Assembly (NCBI GenBank): GCA_015698045.1
Contig: BLAL01000011.1
Location: forward strand, 1,986,501 to 2,050,500
From: Rhizophagus clarus
Taxonomy: Eukaryota > Glomeromycota > Glomeromycetes > Glomerales > Glomeraceae
Direction of reading: 5' to 3'
Length of the DNA: 64,000 nt
Below, piece after piece: positions 1 to 10,696 of this stretch; within the stretch, counting starts at the first letter, position 1, and each line of letters begins with the position of its first letter. Under the pieces are notes generated by a model. The model ran no database searches. It had not been told where the DNA came from and was given only the letters and a program-made list of their open reading frames with translations. The translations under genes were made by a program, and so were the position numbers.

Positions 1-272
1 ATATTGTTAGTCAGTATCAAAACATACAGTATCAGTAACCTGATAGAGCCATATACAGCATCAATGCACCCAAAAAAACATAGTGTTAACTTACCTTGGA
101 GTATTGTAATTAACATTTGAATTGTACTAGAATTATTCTTTATTGTTATAGAATGATTAACAGATATACTTAATATATCTTTAATCACGTTCGGGTTATC
201 AATTATATAAAAATCATCACTAACTTCATTATTATTGTCGATAATAGTAGTATTATCAATGTTATCAGGCAT
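1..272 (-). CDS. 5' part of an unknown gene running off the left edge
   Basis: An ATG at 272-270 on the minus strand opens a frame that stays open to the window edge. The first 59 codons (to 95) are rich in Asn, Asp and Ile and are followed by a strong donor-like GTAAGT (94-89), so the first exon probably ends there. No domain is recognisable in this short acidic stretch. Only the start of the gene is in the window. It could also be a chance open frame in AT-rich DNA; the good start context and the consensus donor are the only support. Confidence 0.3.
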   Translation of the reverse strand, partial: MPDNIDNTTIIDNNNEVSDDFYIIDNPNVIKDILSISVNHSITIKNNSSTIQMLITILQGKLTLCFFGCIDAVYGSIRLLILYVLILTNN

Positions 273-2390
273 ATTAAAATTAAGACACGTTATTTTAAAA
301 AGGAAGAGTATGAACTTTTTTTTTGATAAAACTTAAAGGTTCTTTTGGGTAGGAGGAGAAAATTCTTTTTTTTTTTGATAAAATGAAGTTCTTTCAGGTA
401 GGAGGAGAAAATTTTTTTTTTTTAATCATATTTATTTAAAAAAAAGGACGTGGGAATAAGATTTTTTTTTTAAAAAAAAAAATAGGAACGTGAAAATAAG
501 TTATTAAGGGAAATCGTTATAAAACTTTTATTTTTCTTGAAAAATTAGGGGTATTTATATACAACTAGCGAAGTGTTGGGCCTATCCTAAATGGGAAACA
601 TCATTCGAAAATCTCAGTACGGAATTGCTGGGCTTATTTTAAACAAGACTTATCCTAGTACTGAGATGTTCCTGTTTAGTTGTCTAATTACGGATACCTT
701 TTTATTTGAAAAGTTATCGTCAATATTTGTTTAGTTACACACCATCAATTAAATTAATATACATTAGTAATTTGCGCCGGAAAGACAACTAAAAAATAAA
801 TTCTTTTATATCAATATACATTATACATGACTTGCCGACCAATTATTCTATTAAACACCCGGGAAAGCGCCAGTGGGAAATTTGCACAACCACAAACTAT
901 AGCTTTACACAAAGCGATAATTGATGGTGAAATAAATATAGCCATATAATAAGTAAATCAATAGCACAATAAAACACAGCCTTAGATAGAAATAAAAAAG
1001 CATAATAATTAGAAAAAAAACAGAAAAAAAGATCTCTTTTTTGTAAGTACCAGCCAGTTTAATTAGTACAGTATAACCTGTTCTTCACGCCAAGTACAAA
1101 CAATTTATCCAAATGAGATTAAATGATAATCTCAGTGCAAAACTGTAATTTTTATTGGTCTACAGAATTTGGTAAAATATGCAATATGCACATGTGTAAT
1201 TAGCTAATTAGGAATTTAAAGCAATGCTACGATCATTTGACCAGAAGTTTTATACAGTATATGCGCATAAAACCAGTTCAAGAATACCAAGTCATCGAAG
1301 GAAAGGGAAATGGATGCTTTCTTGGATAAGACGCATAAGAAAAAGCATCAGTGATGAAATGAGAGAAGAGAAGCTTCAGCATGAATCATCTACTCAGATA
1401 TTTCTAACTCGCAGAACCGTTGCCACTTTCTTTTTAAGATGTTCCTTTTCCATACATGATTCCCATTCTTTGATTTCTACTTTGCTTCTTCCCCGGAGAT
1501 CAGTTGAGACAGAACTGAAATAATCAATGTAGAGCGAGTTTGATAAAAATCAATTGTAGAACAAGGGCTAATACGTGAATTGTCTTCATCCATACCGCCT
1601 AAAGATACCAAAACTATCTTGTTTCTAACTTTGGCTTAGTTCAAATCACTCGCTATTCTAGGAATCATTCCTTTCAGTTCAGTGCTTTAAATAATCTCTT
1701 TTTCCCAAAGAATTTATTTTTCGTTCTCATTACTAACGTATTTTGTATTCGTGTTTATATTAAAGTAAGTTGCTCTCTGTTTATAGGAGAGGTTAATTAT
1801 TAATTATACGACTTAAGATGTTTGAGAAGGTTCAAGGAAAAGATAACTCGTAGTGTTATGATATCAATGCAAACAACTTTTTTTGCAGAAAAAGTTTTTT
1901 TTAATAATAGGTATAATCACGATATAGAATTTTTAAAAAAAAGAAAAAAATTGAAAAAAAGATTAATTTTTACTTGATAATCACAATGTCCGTCATTATA
2001 TTAATCAAATTTTTTCCTTAGAAAATCTATTGAGATCAATGGTAAAAAAGAAACTTATTTTCGAAATTAATCGTAACAATGTGAGAAAAATATTAATTTT
2101 ACTTGGCCATGATTTAATCACAATATCCATTATTATATTAATCATATTTTTTTCCTTAAAAAAATCTGTATCATATGATGTAATAAGATCAATGGCAAAA
2201 AGAATTTTTTTTCTTTTTGTAATTAACCATATTAATCATAGATATAATTACGATACAAGAAAAAGATTAATTTTTTTCGATCATGATGTGGTAAGATCAA
2301 CGCAAAAAAAAAGGGGATAAAAAAAATTTTTTTTTTTTTTTTATTCAATTATTTCTTTTTTTTTTATATTGAGATATCATTAAAATATCT
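273..2390. other. AT-rich stretch without a supported gene
   Basis: This stretch holds long A and T runs and no convincing gene. A perfect 10-bp inverted repeat (611-620 against 658-667) lies in a longer imperfect palindrome at about 555-690, possibly a worn element end. From about 1960 to 2320 a loosely repeated motif (AATCA, ATGATGTGGTAAGATCAA) recurs three to four times. Its last copy also occurs at about 27850, upstream of the second copy of the Gln/Pro-rich gene. Confidence 0.5.
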
Positions 2391-2396
2391 TCTTAA

Positions 2397-4119
2397 GATC
2401 TTGATAAAGAACAAGGAATTCGTAAAAAAGGTTCTCTTATTAAACATTGGCAGCCATCGCAACTGCAATATCAACAATCTCAGTCTCAATGGCCGCAACA
2501 ACCTCATCAGCTGCAACAACCCCAATCTCAACAACCGCAACAATCTCATCAACCGCAATAACCTCAATCTCAACAACCGCAATAATCTCAACCCCAAACT
2601 CTACTTCAGTGGCCGCGACAACCTCAACAATTTCAATTTCAATGGCCACAACCACCTCAATCTCAATGGCCTCAGCAACCTTAACAATCTCAACCTCATC
2701 AATTTCAATGGTCGCAACCACCTCAATCTCAATAGCCTCAACAACCTCAACAACCTCAACAAAATCAGCAACGTCAATAGTCACATCATGAATACCAATA
2801 GTCGCAATCACCTTCTCAACAACCTCAACAATACTTACCTCAATTACCACCTCAACCTCCTCAACAAATTGATGATGAAGAAAAAATAGGTGACCTATAA
2901 TTGAAATTCATTATTCTTTCTTTTAGTGATATGAATAGTTCACTTACCTTGATATTTAATAATTGTAGACAAAATGCTAAAAGAGGAGTTCTTGAGAATT
3001 GAGGAAATAATAAATATATCTCCAGATCCCTATAAAACTAAGAAGAAAATAGCGGATGAATTCAGCCTAATTTTACCCGATTATATCAATTTTATGACCA
3101 AGAAATACAGGAAAAGTCAAAGTCCCATATCAACAATAACATCACTGAAATTCTCTCCGGTGACGTCACCACATTCCCCGCTGCGTTCTCTGCCTTTGAA
3201 GAGCTGCACTCCAATGTAAATATATATAGTAAATCTGTAATATTTATAATTCATATGTTCTGAGTCCATTTATTTTTATTATAGGGATAATTTTGAACGA
3301 CAACTCATAAATAACAATTTGGAGTTGCTGTCTCAATATTTTACTAAAGAACGTCACTACCCCAGAAGTCCTTCCCCAAGACCCAACGCGAATGTTCCAG
3401 ATAAATATACAGAACCTAAAACCAGTCGCAAATATAGTCAAAAACAGATAAGTGAAATATTAGAAAATAATTATAGTTCTCTCCCAAAATTGATCTTAGA
3501 TATCATTTACGTTGAATTAAAAGCACTATTTCTTCGTACTCGACACCTTAATCATTCTTCTAGAAATTTAATGATAGAAGATATAATTAGTAAATTATTT
3601 CCGCATTTTTCTAAGAAGAAAGAAAACAAACAAAAAATTAGTTTTATGGGCAAACATTTTCGAAAAGTTTTTGATGGATGGAGGAGCGAATTATGATCAA
3701 ATATAGGTTTCGCATATCAGAATAGTTGCACTAACGATAATATTTTTCAGTTAAAATCTAAAGTTTCAGTTTCAACTATATTTCGTCAGTGGTTGACATG
3801 TGTTTCAAATGAACTATCAGAAGAAATGGAAAGAGCGCTCCAAAATGTTATTATTTACGGAATTAGATGTTTAAGTGAGGAGGTGGATGATGATAAGACA
3901 GCTCGTCGCAACTTTTTTATGGCAAATACAGATTTATACACAATAAATTTGGACTTTACTTGTACTGATAAAATAGATGTTACAACATCAATGGAGCTGT
4001 CTCATTATTATATAAGTGCTGCAAGGTCATTTCCCAAAGATAATGACGAAAAGAATGATAATGATGAAAGAGAGCAAAGAAAGCATAAAAAAAAAGTAAC
4101 TAAGAAGATTGCAAATTAA
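2397..4119 (+). pseudogene. Decayed four-exon gene with a Gln/Pro-rich first exon
   Basis: Four blocks can be spliced. They are a Gln/Pro-rich exon ending at 2889, then 2969-3215, 3285-3696 and 3751-4119. The first two junctions use GT donors and AG acceptors and keep phase. The Gln/Pro-rich exon is read in the frame of codon 2409-2411 and contains in-frame TAA or TAG at 2394, 2559, 2583, 2682, 2733, 2778 and 2799, each where Gln is expected. The paralogue near 27.98 kb has CAA where this copy has TAA at 2394 and ATG where this copy has ATA. Downstream exons are open and end in a Lys-rich tail. The exon 3 to 4 junction lacks a GT donor in phase before the TGA at 3694. No known domain is recognised. 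The product is probably dead or 5'-truncated. Confidence 0.5.
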
Positions 4120-4206
4120 GGAGGCTAGTGAGAAGCGTTATTATAAATTTTATATAATATATTTTTATTATGTATCATTTTACATTTTTATCACGTCCTT
4201 TATTTT

Positions 4207-4353
4207 TATATTTCTCCAAATGGAGAGGACATTGTAGCTGGAGCTGGTGGTGACGATAATACTTTAAAGTTCTGGAAGATTTTTAATACTCTAAGAACAA
4301 AAGGGATAGAAAATAAATATTCGTGGAAACTTGATGGTCTTATAATGTTATAG
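4207..4353 (+). pseudogene. WD40 fragment of a Cdc20/Cdh1 (fizzy) family gene
   Basis: A 48-codon open stretch contains SPNGEDIVAGAG followed by DNTLKFWKIF. In the anaphase-promoting-complex activators Cdc20 and Cdh1 the last WD40 blade carries the pattern SPDG..IV(T/A)GAGDETLRFW(N/K)VF, so the match is specific although only about 20 residues long. The blade contains a small insertion (GG-DDN) relative to that pattern. No upstream blades are present within the window. It is best read as a dead gene fragment, possibly carried in with a duplication or a mobile element. Confidence 0.6.
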
Positions 4354-4694
4354 CGCTTTGATTTTTTTATTCGATCAAAAGTTTATAGTAAATATTTAGC
4401 ATAGAAGAGCTATAATTTAGTAATTATACTTAACATTTACATTATTAATACTTTTATTATTAACACTTTTAATCATAAATAAAGTTCATATCAATAATTT
4501 TGCTTAATATGTATATAATTTATTCTTTGCTGAAATGTATTGAATTGTGTCTAAATAGTAAACATATCATGCAAATAATCGTCTACCGATCGTGGATCAA
4601 TTTACCGATAAATCATCACAAATTATTATTAAAGTCGTTCCGATTTTAAAAATTTATTAACCATGTCGATAAAATTTAGTAAATGTATTGAATA
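4354..4694. other. AT-rich flank up to the hAT-1 left end
   Basis: No coding signal. It ends in the 8-bp target duplication ATTGAATA (4687-4694), which is repeated exactly at 26483-26490 on the other side of hAT-1. Confidence 0.7.
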
Positions 4695-4985
4695 TAGGGA
4701 ATTTAATTGCTTATAAATCTTTTAATCGATTAATTGATTATTTTAGGAGAAGTTGATCAATCAAAAATTGATTGGTCACGTTTTATCGACCAATTAATCG
4801 ACTAAAACTAACAATCAGATATTATTCGATCAATTTGATCGATCAATCAATTTAATAATCATTTTTTCGCAAAAAAATATATGATATTTATATCCTATTA
4901 ACATATTAATGTAATAATAAAAACAAAAATCAAATTTTAATATTAACCGGTAAATAGTAATTATTTTATTATTAAAACGTATATA

Positions 4986-5953
4986 TTATTTAAATGGATT
5001 GATGTATTCCATATTTCTCTTTAAAAAAAGTATTTCATTAACTGTTTCTGCTTTTAATCTATTCCTTTCAGAAGTTATTTGGTTACCGGCATCACTAAAA
5101 AGTCGTTCACTAGAAACAGAGGTAGCCAGAATTCCCAGATATTTACGCGCAACTTTAAACAAGGTTGGAAACTTTTCCCTATTATCAATCCACCATTTGA
5201 AAATATCGGTATCAGGAGAAGCTTGGGGCGTACAAAAATTATCTAAATATTGAGTTAATTCATTATCGGTTGATAAATGTATTTGAGGGCCAAATATCCT
5301 ACTTGAAAAAGATTGAGATTGTGATTGAGATAATGGATAAATTTGTATAGGTATGTCATTATCCTTATATTCTTCATATTCTGCATTCAATAAAAGTTTT
5401 GCTAGTTCCTGTAATTCATAAGACCAACCGTACATTATTTTAGATCTAGGATCTAATAAACCGGCTAATAAAGTAGAATTTGGTGGAATATTCCAATATT
5501 CAAAAAGAGCATCATAAATTCCTTTTTTGATTGAATTAATTATAGAATTAATATCATCATCAGATGATAATGGTAAATATTCCGCAAATTCATCCTCAAT
5601 CTCCAAATGTAAATTTTCTTCGTTATTTTCTTCGTTATTTTCTATTTTAATTAATGGTTAAATTAGTAATTATTATTAACATAATGTAACATGATATTTA
5701 TTAGAAAATAAGTTAATATAATAATTGTTTACCATCACTATTTACCGAAATGTTTGGATCCGGTGTATAATCAAATTTAAGTATTTGGATTGAAAAAAAA
5801 ATTAAAGAAAGCGTGCAATATTTTTGACCTCCAAGAAACTGGGTAGCACTTTCAATTGGAGTTAATGTTTCAATCAACTTGTCAAGTAATTTCCATTCAA
5901 AATCACTTAATATTAATGCTGTTAATCGTTGATAATCTTTTCTTGCTTCATAA
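4986..5953 (-). CDS. hAT-1 transposase, C-terminal part (two exons)
   Basis: Exons 5953-5733 and 5641-4986 join in phase (donor GTAAAC, acceptor AATAG). The first encodes the catalytic-domain end with WKLLDKLIETL and FLGGQKYCTLSL, both typical of hAT transposases. The second ends with the hAT dimerisation region: FKWW, FPTLFKVARKYLGI, and SVSSERLFSDAG around residues 165-176 of that exon, then the terminal RNRL motif. The stop is TAA at 4988-4986. The 5' boundary at 5953 is not a gene end but the CACTA-1 insertion point. The frame resumes exactly at 15733 on the other side, and no stop or frameshift is seen in this part. Confidence 0.88.
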
Positions 5954-5956
5954 TCT

Positions 5957-6610
5957 CACAGGTCGAATGAAAAAAAATCATCAAAAATTGGCAGTCCGAT
6001 TTTTAACCGATTTTTGGATATATTTGTCTGATTTGTGGCTTTTTAAAGCCGATTTTATGGCGCGAATTGTTTGTGATCGGAAATACGTTATTTATGAACA
6101 AAAAATCGGAATGCCAATTTTGGCAGATTTTGCGAAAATTGGCATTCCGATTTTAAAATAAACATGTCGATAGCTAAAAATAAGACTGCCAGTTTATAGC
6201 TATATTTGTCCTATTTATGGCATTTTGCTGCCAATTTTATGGCACGTATTGTTGGCAATCGGAAATTCTTTTATTTTTATCGACATAAATCGGAATACTG
6301 TTTTAAAATTATAATTGCCGATTCTCGCAAAATCAGAACGCCGATTTTTAAATAATCATGCCAAATCTCCTAAAATCGGATTGCCAAGTTTAATTCAGTA
6401 TAAACATTTCAAAAATAGTTTATGCCGATTTATATATCGGATCTTTCTATTATCGATTTTCTCATAATTCATAATTACTATTATTGTCCGGTTTTTTAGC
6501 TCGGTATAAACATTTCAAAAATAGTTTATGCCGATTTATATATCGGATCTTTCTATTATCAATTTTCTCGTAATTCATAATTACTATTATTGTCTGGTTT
6601 TATTTTATTT
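5957..6610. repeat. CACTA-1 left terminal and subterminal repeats
   Basis: The inverted end is followed by many short copies, in both orientations, of the core AAATCGGCA / TGCCGATTT. Near 6399-6600 a direct duplication with a period of about 103 bp (starting GTATAAACATTTCAAAAATA) is present. Such subterminal motif clusters are presumably transposase binding sites; that role is inferred from the CACTA family and not shown here. Confidence 0.75.
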
Positions 6611-6989
6611 TTCCATTTTCGATAATTGATTTATATTTAATATTTAATATGTATGATATATAATATGTATGCTATTATTTTATAATATATACTGCAATTT
6701 ATGATATATTTATTATTATTATATTATTATATTGTCCATATTATTATTATTATATTACTATATTGTTCTTATTATTATATTATTATTATGTATAGAATGT
6801 TTATATAAAATATATTAAAATCATATTTATCTCGTCATGTTACTTATAAATGGCTATAAAATAACCAGTGCTCTAAAAAAGAAATTAATAGGATAGAAAC
6901 GATATTAGAGAGTTAATTTATAAACAACGGAATTTAAATCACTCAAAATACAAGCAGTTGATTTTAAATGATGAAACAAATACCTAAAT
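6611..6989. other. AT-rich spacer downstream of the accessory gene
   Basis: Mainly TATTATTAT-type simple sequence (about 6640-6800). No coding or RNA gene is seen. Confidence 0.6.
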
Positions 6990-9039
6990 TTATGTACGTC
7001 TTCTGATATCGACCGGTACTTCTAAGTAAAAGGGACCTTGGTGCTCATCTACTTCTAAATTACCATTATTATCATTGTTTTGTTCTTCATTAGTTCCATC
7101 ATTTTTATCAGCATTACCATTATTGCCATCATCGTTATTATCACCATTACCATTATTGTCATCATCATTATTATCATCATTACCATTATTATCATCATCG
7201 TTATTATCACCGTCGTTATCCTCATCATCATCATCATTATCAGATTCTGGTTCAATCCACCTTGATGATATCCACCAATTAGCCATCTCTTGTATTGGTC
7301 TGCTTTTTTTATCGATATCGTCTAGACGGTAACATTTGCGACTTAACCTGGTTCCGATGCTTACTCTGATCTCGTCCGCTCGAAATAAGATTCTTTTAAC
7401 CTAATGATAAATTTATAACTTATTAGCATAAATGCCTATGTTTTAAACTTTCACAACTTTACGTACTCTAGAAGACCTCCACTCCTTATTGTGAATCTTA
7501 ATTACAGAATTTGTACTTATCAACCTTCCTGATCTTATGTTATCGTTACGCTCTTCATTTGCCAGAACTTCGTCTTCAGTAGACCATTCATCCGAATGGA
7601 CTTCTGCGGTATTTACTGCCTTTTCGCAATCTTTAATAAATACTTCCCTAGTCATATTTTCAGGATGACAATCATCTAGAATGCTGTCTTGCGTGAAGAT
7701 CATGTGTTGGAGACCTTTGCGTCTTCTTGTCATTTTCTATTAAAGAGTAAATTAAAATAATTAATAGATTATATACATTGTCATTTTAAATAATGAATTT
7801 CACATCTGATCTCTCCTCGACGTCATGTGTTGCCGTTTATTGTGTTCATCTATCTTACTCTCCTTTTTTAATTTCCAAATCTCCCGCCATGATTTGTGTA
7901 GCTGTTTTATTACTTTTAAAAATTCTGTATCGTATACCTCTAATGAAGGAGGCATCGCTGCTTTGACGGCTGGTAGAAGCTTCTTATTTATCGACTTTTT
8001 TTGTTTACTAAATGTCTTTGACGTGTCGAAAAGAATCGATGAATCGAGGTTGTTTATAATATGGATTACCTCATCCTATTTAATATAACACTCATTTTTT
8101 AACGATCAATACAAAAGAGAAATATTTAATAAAATAAAGATATATTTACATGAACGGTTTTTTTGAAATTTTTATCAGTTATTGGAGGAAGGGCACGCCG
8201 ATTCTCTCTGGACAGAACTGGGGATAGGCTTCTATTTCTTGGTCCTTCACTCGTTCTTTCTTCCGTTAGCACTTCCATACGTTTGGTAAGATTTGAAATC
8301 ATGCTTCTTAATTTGCTGACTTCTCTGTTGTTAGCACCTATTATAAATCAGTATTTAATATAAATCATTTAGTATAAAAAATTTTACGTGCAAGTAAGTA
8401 AAGAAACGTGAAAGAAATACTACCGCTCGCTGGAGGTGAAGAAGACGGAATTGTTAAAGATAGATCGGTTAAAGATCCTATAACAATAACGTTAAATTGG
8501 TATAGTATAAGTAAAATGAAATTTAATTAGCACTAATATAAAACAATATTACTTTTTGTAATTGATCTCCCTCTAGAGACATTTTGATAGTTTCGATTAT
8601 GTTGAGATTGAGAGCGTGATTGATGTCGATGAGGGGAATGAGAGCGAGATCGAGATTGACGTTGATGGGAACGAGAATGATGGGAACGATGAGGGGAGCG
8701 AGATCAACGTTGATGAGAACGAGAATGATGGGAACGATGAGGGGAGGGAGAGCGATGGGAACGCGATCGTTGGGAACGATGAGGGGAGCGAGAGCAATAG
8801 GAACGTGATCGTTGGGATTCGGAATGATAATAACGAGATTTGGATCGAGATGGGCGAGATCGAGGTTGACGAGTCATTGAGCGAGATTTTGAGCGACTAC
8901 GAGATCGATTAATATGAGTTTGATGCCGAGATTGATGAGATTGGGAACGGGAACTAGATTCATTTCGTTGAGATCTAATATGAGGATGAGAGCCATCACG
9001 AGAAATAGGAATTAAATTTAAAGGTTTGAATTTTCTCAT
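6990..9039 (-). pseudogene. SR-rich multi-exon accessory gene of CACTA-1
   Basis: Minus-strand blocks are 9039-8553, 8477-8424, 8337-8150, 8075-7800, about 7736-7467 and 7400-6990. All junctions except the one after 7800 have GT/AG sites in a shared phase. The N-terminal third is an Arg/Ser repeat domain (PHRSHHSRSHQR-type repeats). A coiled-coil-like central segment follows (REVSKLRSMISNLTKRM), then a long acidic Asn/Asp tract, and the end is RRRT. RS domains normally mediate RNA-processing or protein contacts. No known domain outside the RS tract is recognised. A TGA at 8706-8704 interrupts the RS repeat where Arg (CGA) is likely. Linkage of the last two exons to the first four is inferred. 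Confidence 0.5.
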
Positions 9040-10659
9040 TATAATATTTGATAATTTGATAATTTAAAGATTAAACAAGAAACAAAGGCTCTATATATAA
9101 CCGTTACTTACGTCTTCTGAACCATTTTCGTTATCGTCTGATTAAAATAAAAGATAGATTAAATTAATAAGACTCGTTATCATTTAATAAAATATATCGC
9201 TATCAATATTAATTAAAATAAATCAATAAATTAAATAAACTTGATATTATATCGCTTTCAATTAATTAAAATGTATTATTTAAAATAATCAGTAAACTAC
9301 ATTAATTAAATTAAGATAAATCAATCAATATTTAAATATATCAGTAAACTAGATATTATATCGCTATCAATTAATTAAAATATATCAATAAACTAAATAT
9401 TATAGCGTTATCAATTAATAGAATATATCAATAAATTAATTAAAATATATCAGTAAACAATTAATAATTAAAAATATCAATAAATTAATTAAAATATATC
9501 AATAAAGTATATCAATGAATTAATTAAAATATATTAATAAACTAAATATTATATCATTATCATAAATAACATGTCCAAATTAGTAATAACACATTTGAAG
9601 CTTGATAAAGTTATACTTACGGAAGCTGGTTTTTCCGACAGGAAATATAATTGGCAAAAAGAAATATGCTTACTTTGTTAAGCCGACGAAAATAAGGCGA
9701 AAAATAAGGTGAAAAATATCGTCAACCATTAACGAAAAAATGAAAGGCAACAAAGAAAATTTGTTGCATCGTACTAAAACGTGGAGAAAAAAGAAAGAAA
9801 GCGTGGTAAACTTACGCAAATGTACCATACTCACGAGCAAATTTATAGTAAACGTAAACAAATTGGAAATCACCGATTTGTAGAACGTGCATGGTAAACG
9901 CAAACAAACTTTATAGCTCCTGCCAATCACGTCGGATGACATTTATGCACTATCTAGTCACGTGGTATTAATAAACTGTACGTCTGTGCCAACTGCCAAG
10001 GGCAAAAGAAGAATTAAAGATTTATTAAAACAATTCTATTAATTAACAAGTAATTTTAACCATGACTGATTGTTAGAATAAACGTATATATGCTATAACT
10101 CAACGTATTATTGTAAGCGACTCAATAAAAGATAAAATAATAAATATTTGATATCTCGTTAACAGCTTTAAATGATACTGATGTACTAGAAATTGACGAA
10201 AATATATAAAAAAAAATGAAATATAGTTTTTCCTAATTTTTGATATATTCGAAAGAATAGGCCAAGTGTTAAATTTTGATGTTGTTGCAGTTGCGAACAA
10301 CTAAGACACTTTTTTTATAACTCTCGCATTTTGATCTGTGAATAGGAAATTGCTACATCTCTACTTAAATTATTTGGATCTTTCGAATTCGTGATGATAT
10401 ATGAGATTTATTAGTAAGTCGATTGACATGTTTCAAGAATCGGATTAATTGAATTTGAAAAAATTTTCTAGTATAATTATACCCCTTAATACCAAATTTA
10501 ATTAGAGAATTAGCAAAAATAAAATTATATTTTAAAATACATTGGTCTTAACATCATTGTCATGTGTTATTATCAAAATAGCTTAATTACCAAGCTGTGC
10601 CTTGACAAAAATGGACCAAGAATTGGGATTGCCGAACCAATTAGATTGATTTGCAATTC

Positions 10660-10693
<34 letters not shown>
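9040..10693. other. Space between the two divergent CACTA-1 genes
   Basis: On the minus strand there is a 26-nt candidate exon (9139-9114, bounded by AG and GTAAGT) and a further donor GTAAGT after about 9630. Both suggest 5' leader exons of the accessory gene. From 9150 to 9550 the sequence is a run of TATCAATAAATTAATTAAAA-like copies. A pure A run at about 10663-10694 abuts the transposase ATG. No separate gene is supported. Confidence 0.4.

Positions 10694-10696
<3 letters not shown>

Noticed and set aside
1395-1660. Minus-strand coding-like stretches (LVSLGGMDEDNSRIS and RSKVEIKEWESCMEK)
   Set aside because: They are in different frames with no clean splice link and no recognised family, and the plus-strand frame over it is equally unsupported.
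2394-2801. Reassignment of TAA/TAG to Gln
   Set aside because: Clear housekeeping genes here (ATG14, ATG1) end in TAA, and cyclin H ends in TAG. Simple C-to-T decay explains the pattern.
2440-2850. Long Val/Ile-rich minus frame and Thr/Ser-rich plus frame over the Gln-rich exon
   Set aside because: They are shadows of the CAACAACCTCAA-type repeat read in other frames. The Gln/Pro frame joins in phase to downstream exons and has a paralogue.
7055-7265. Met/Ile-rich and Leu/Ser-rich frames over the Asn/Asp tract
   Set aside because: Shadow frames of a GAT/AAT trinucleotide repeat. The minus-strand acidic frame continues the spliced accessory gene.
9670-9942. 90-codon minus frame with hydrophobic segments
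   Set aside because: No start context, splice link or family. It lies where the promoter and leader of the accessory gene should be.
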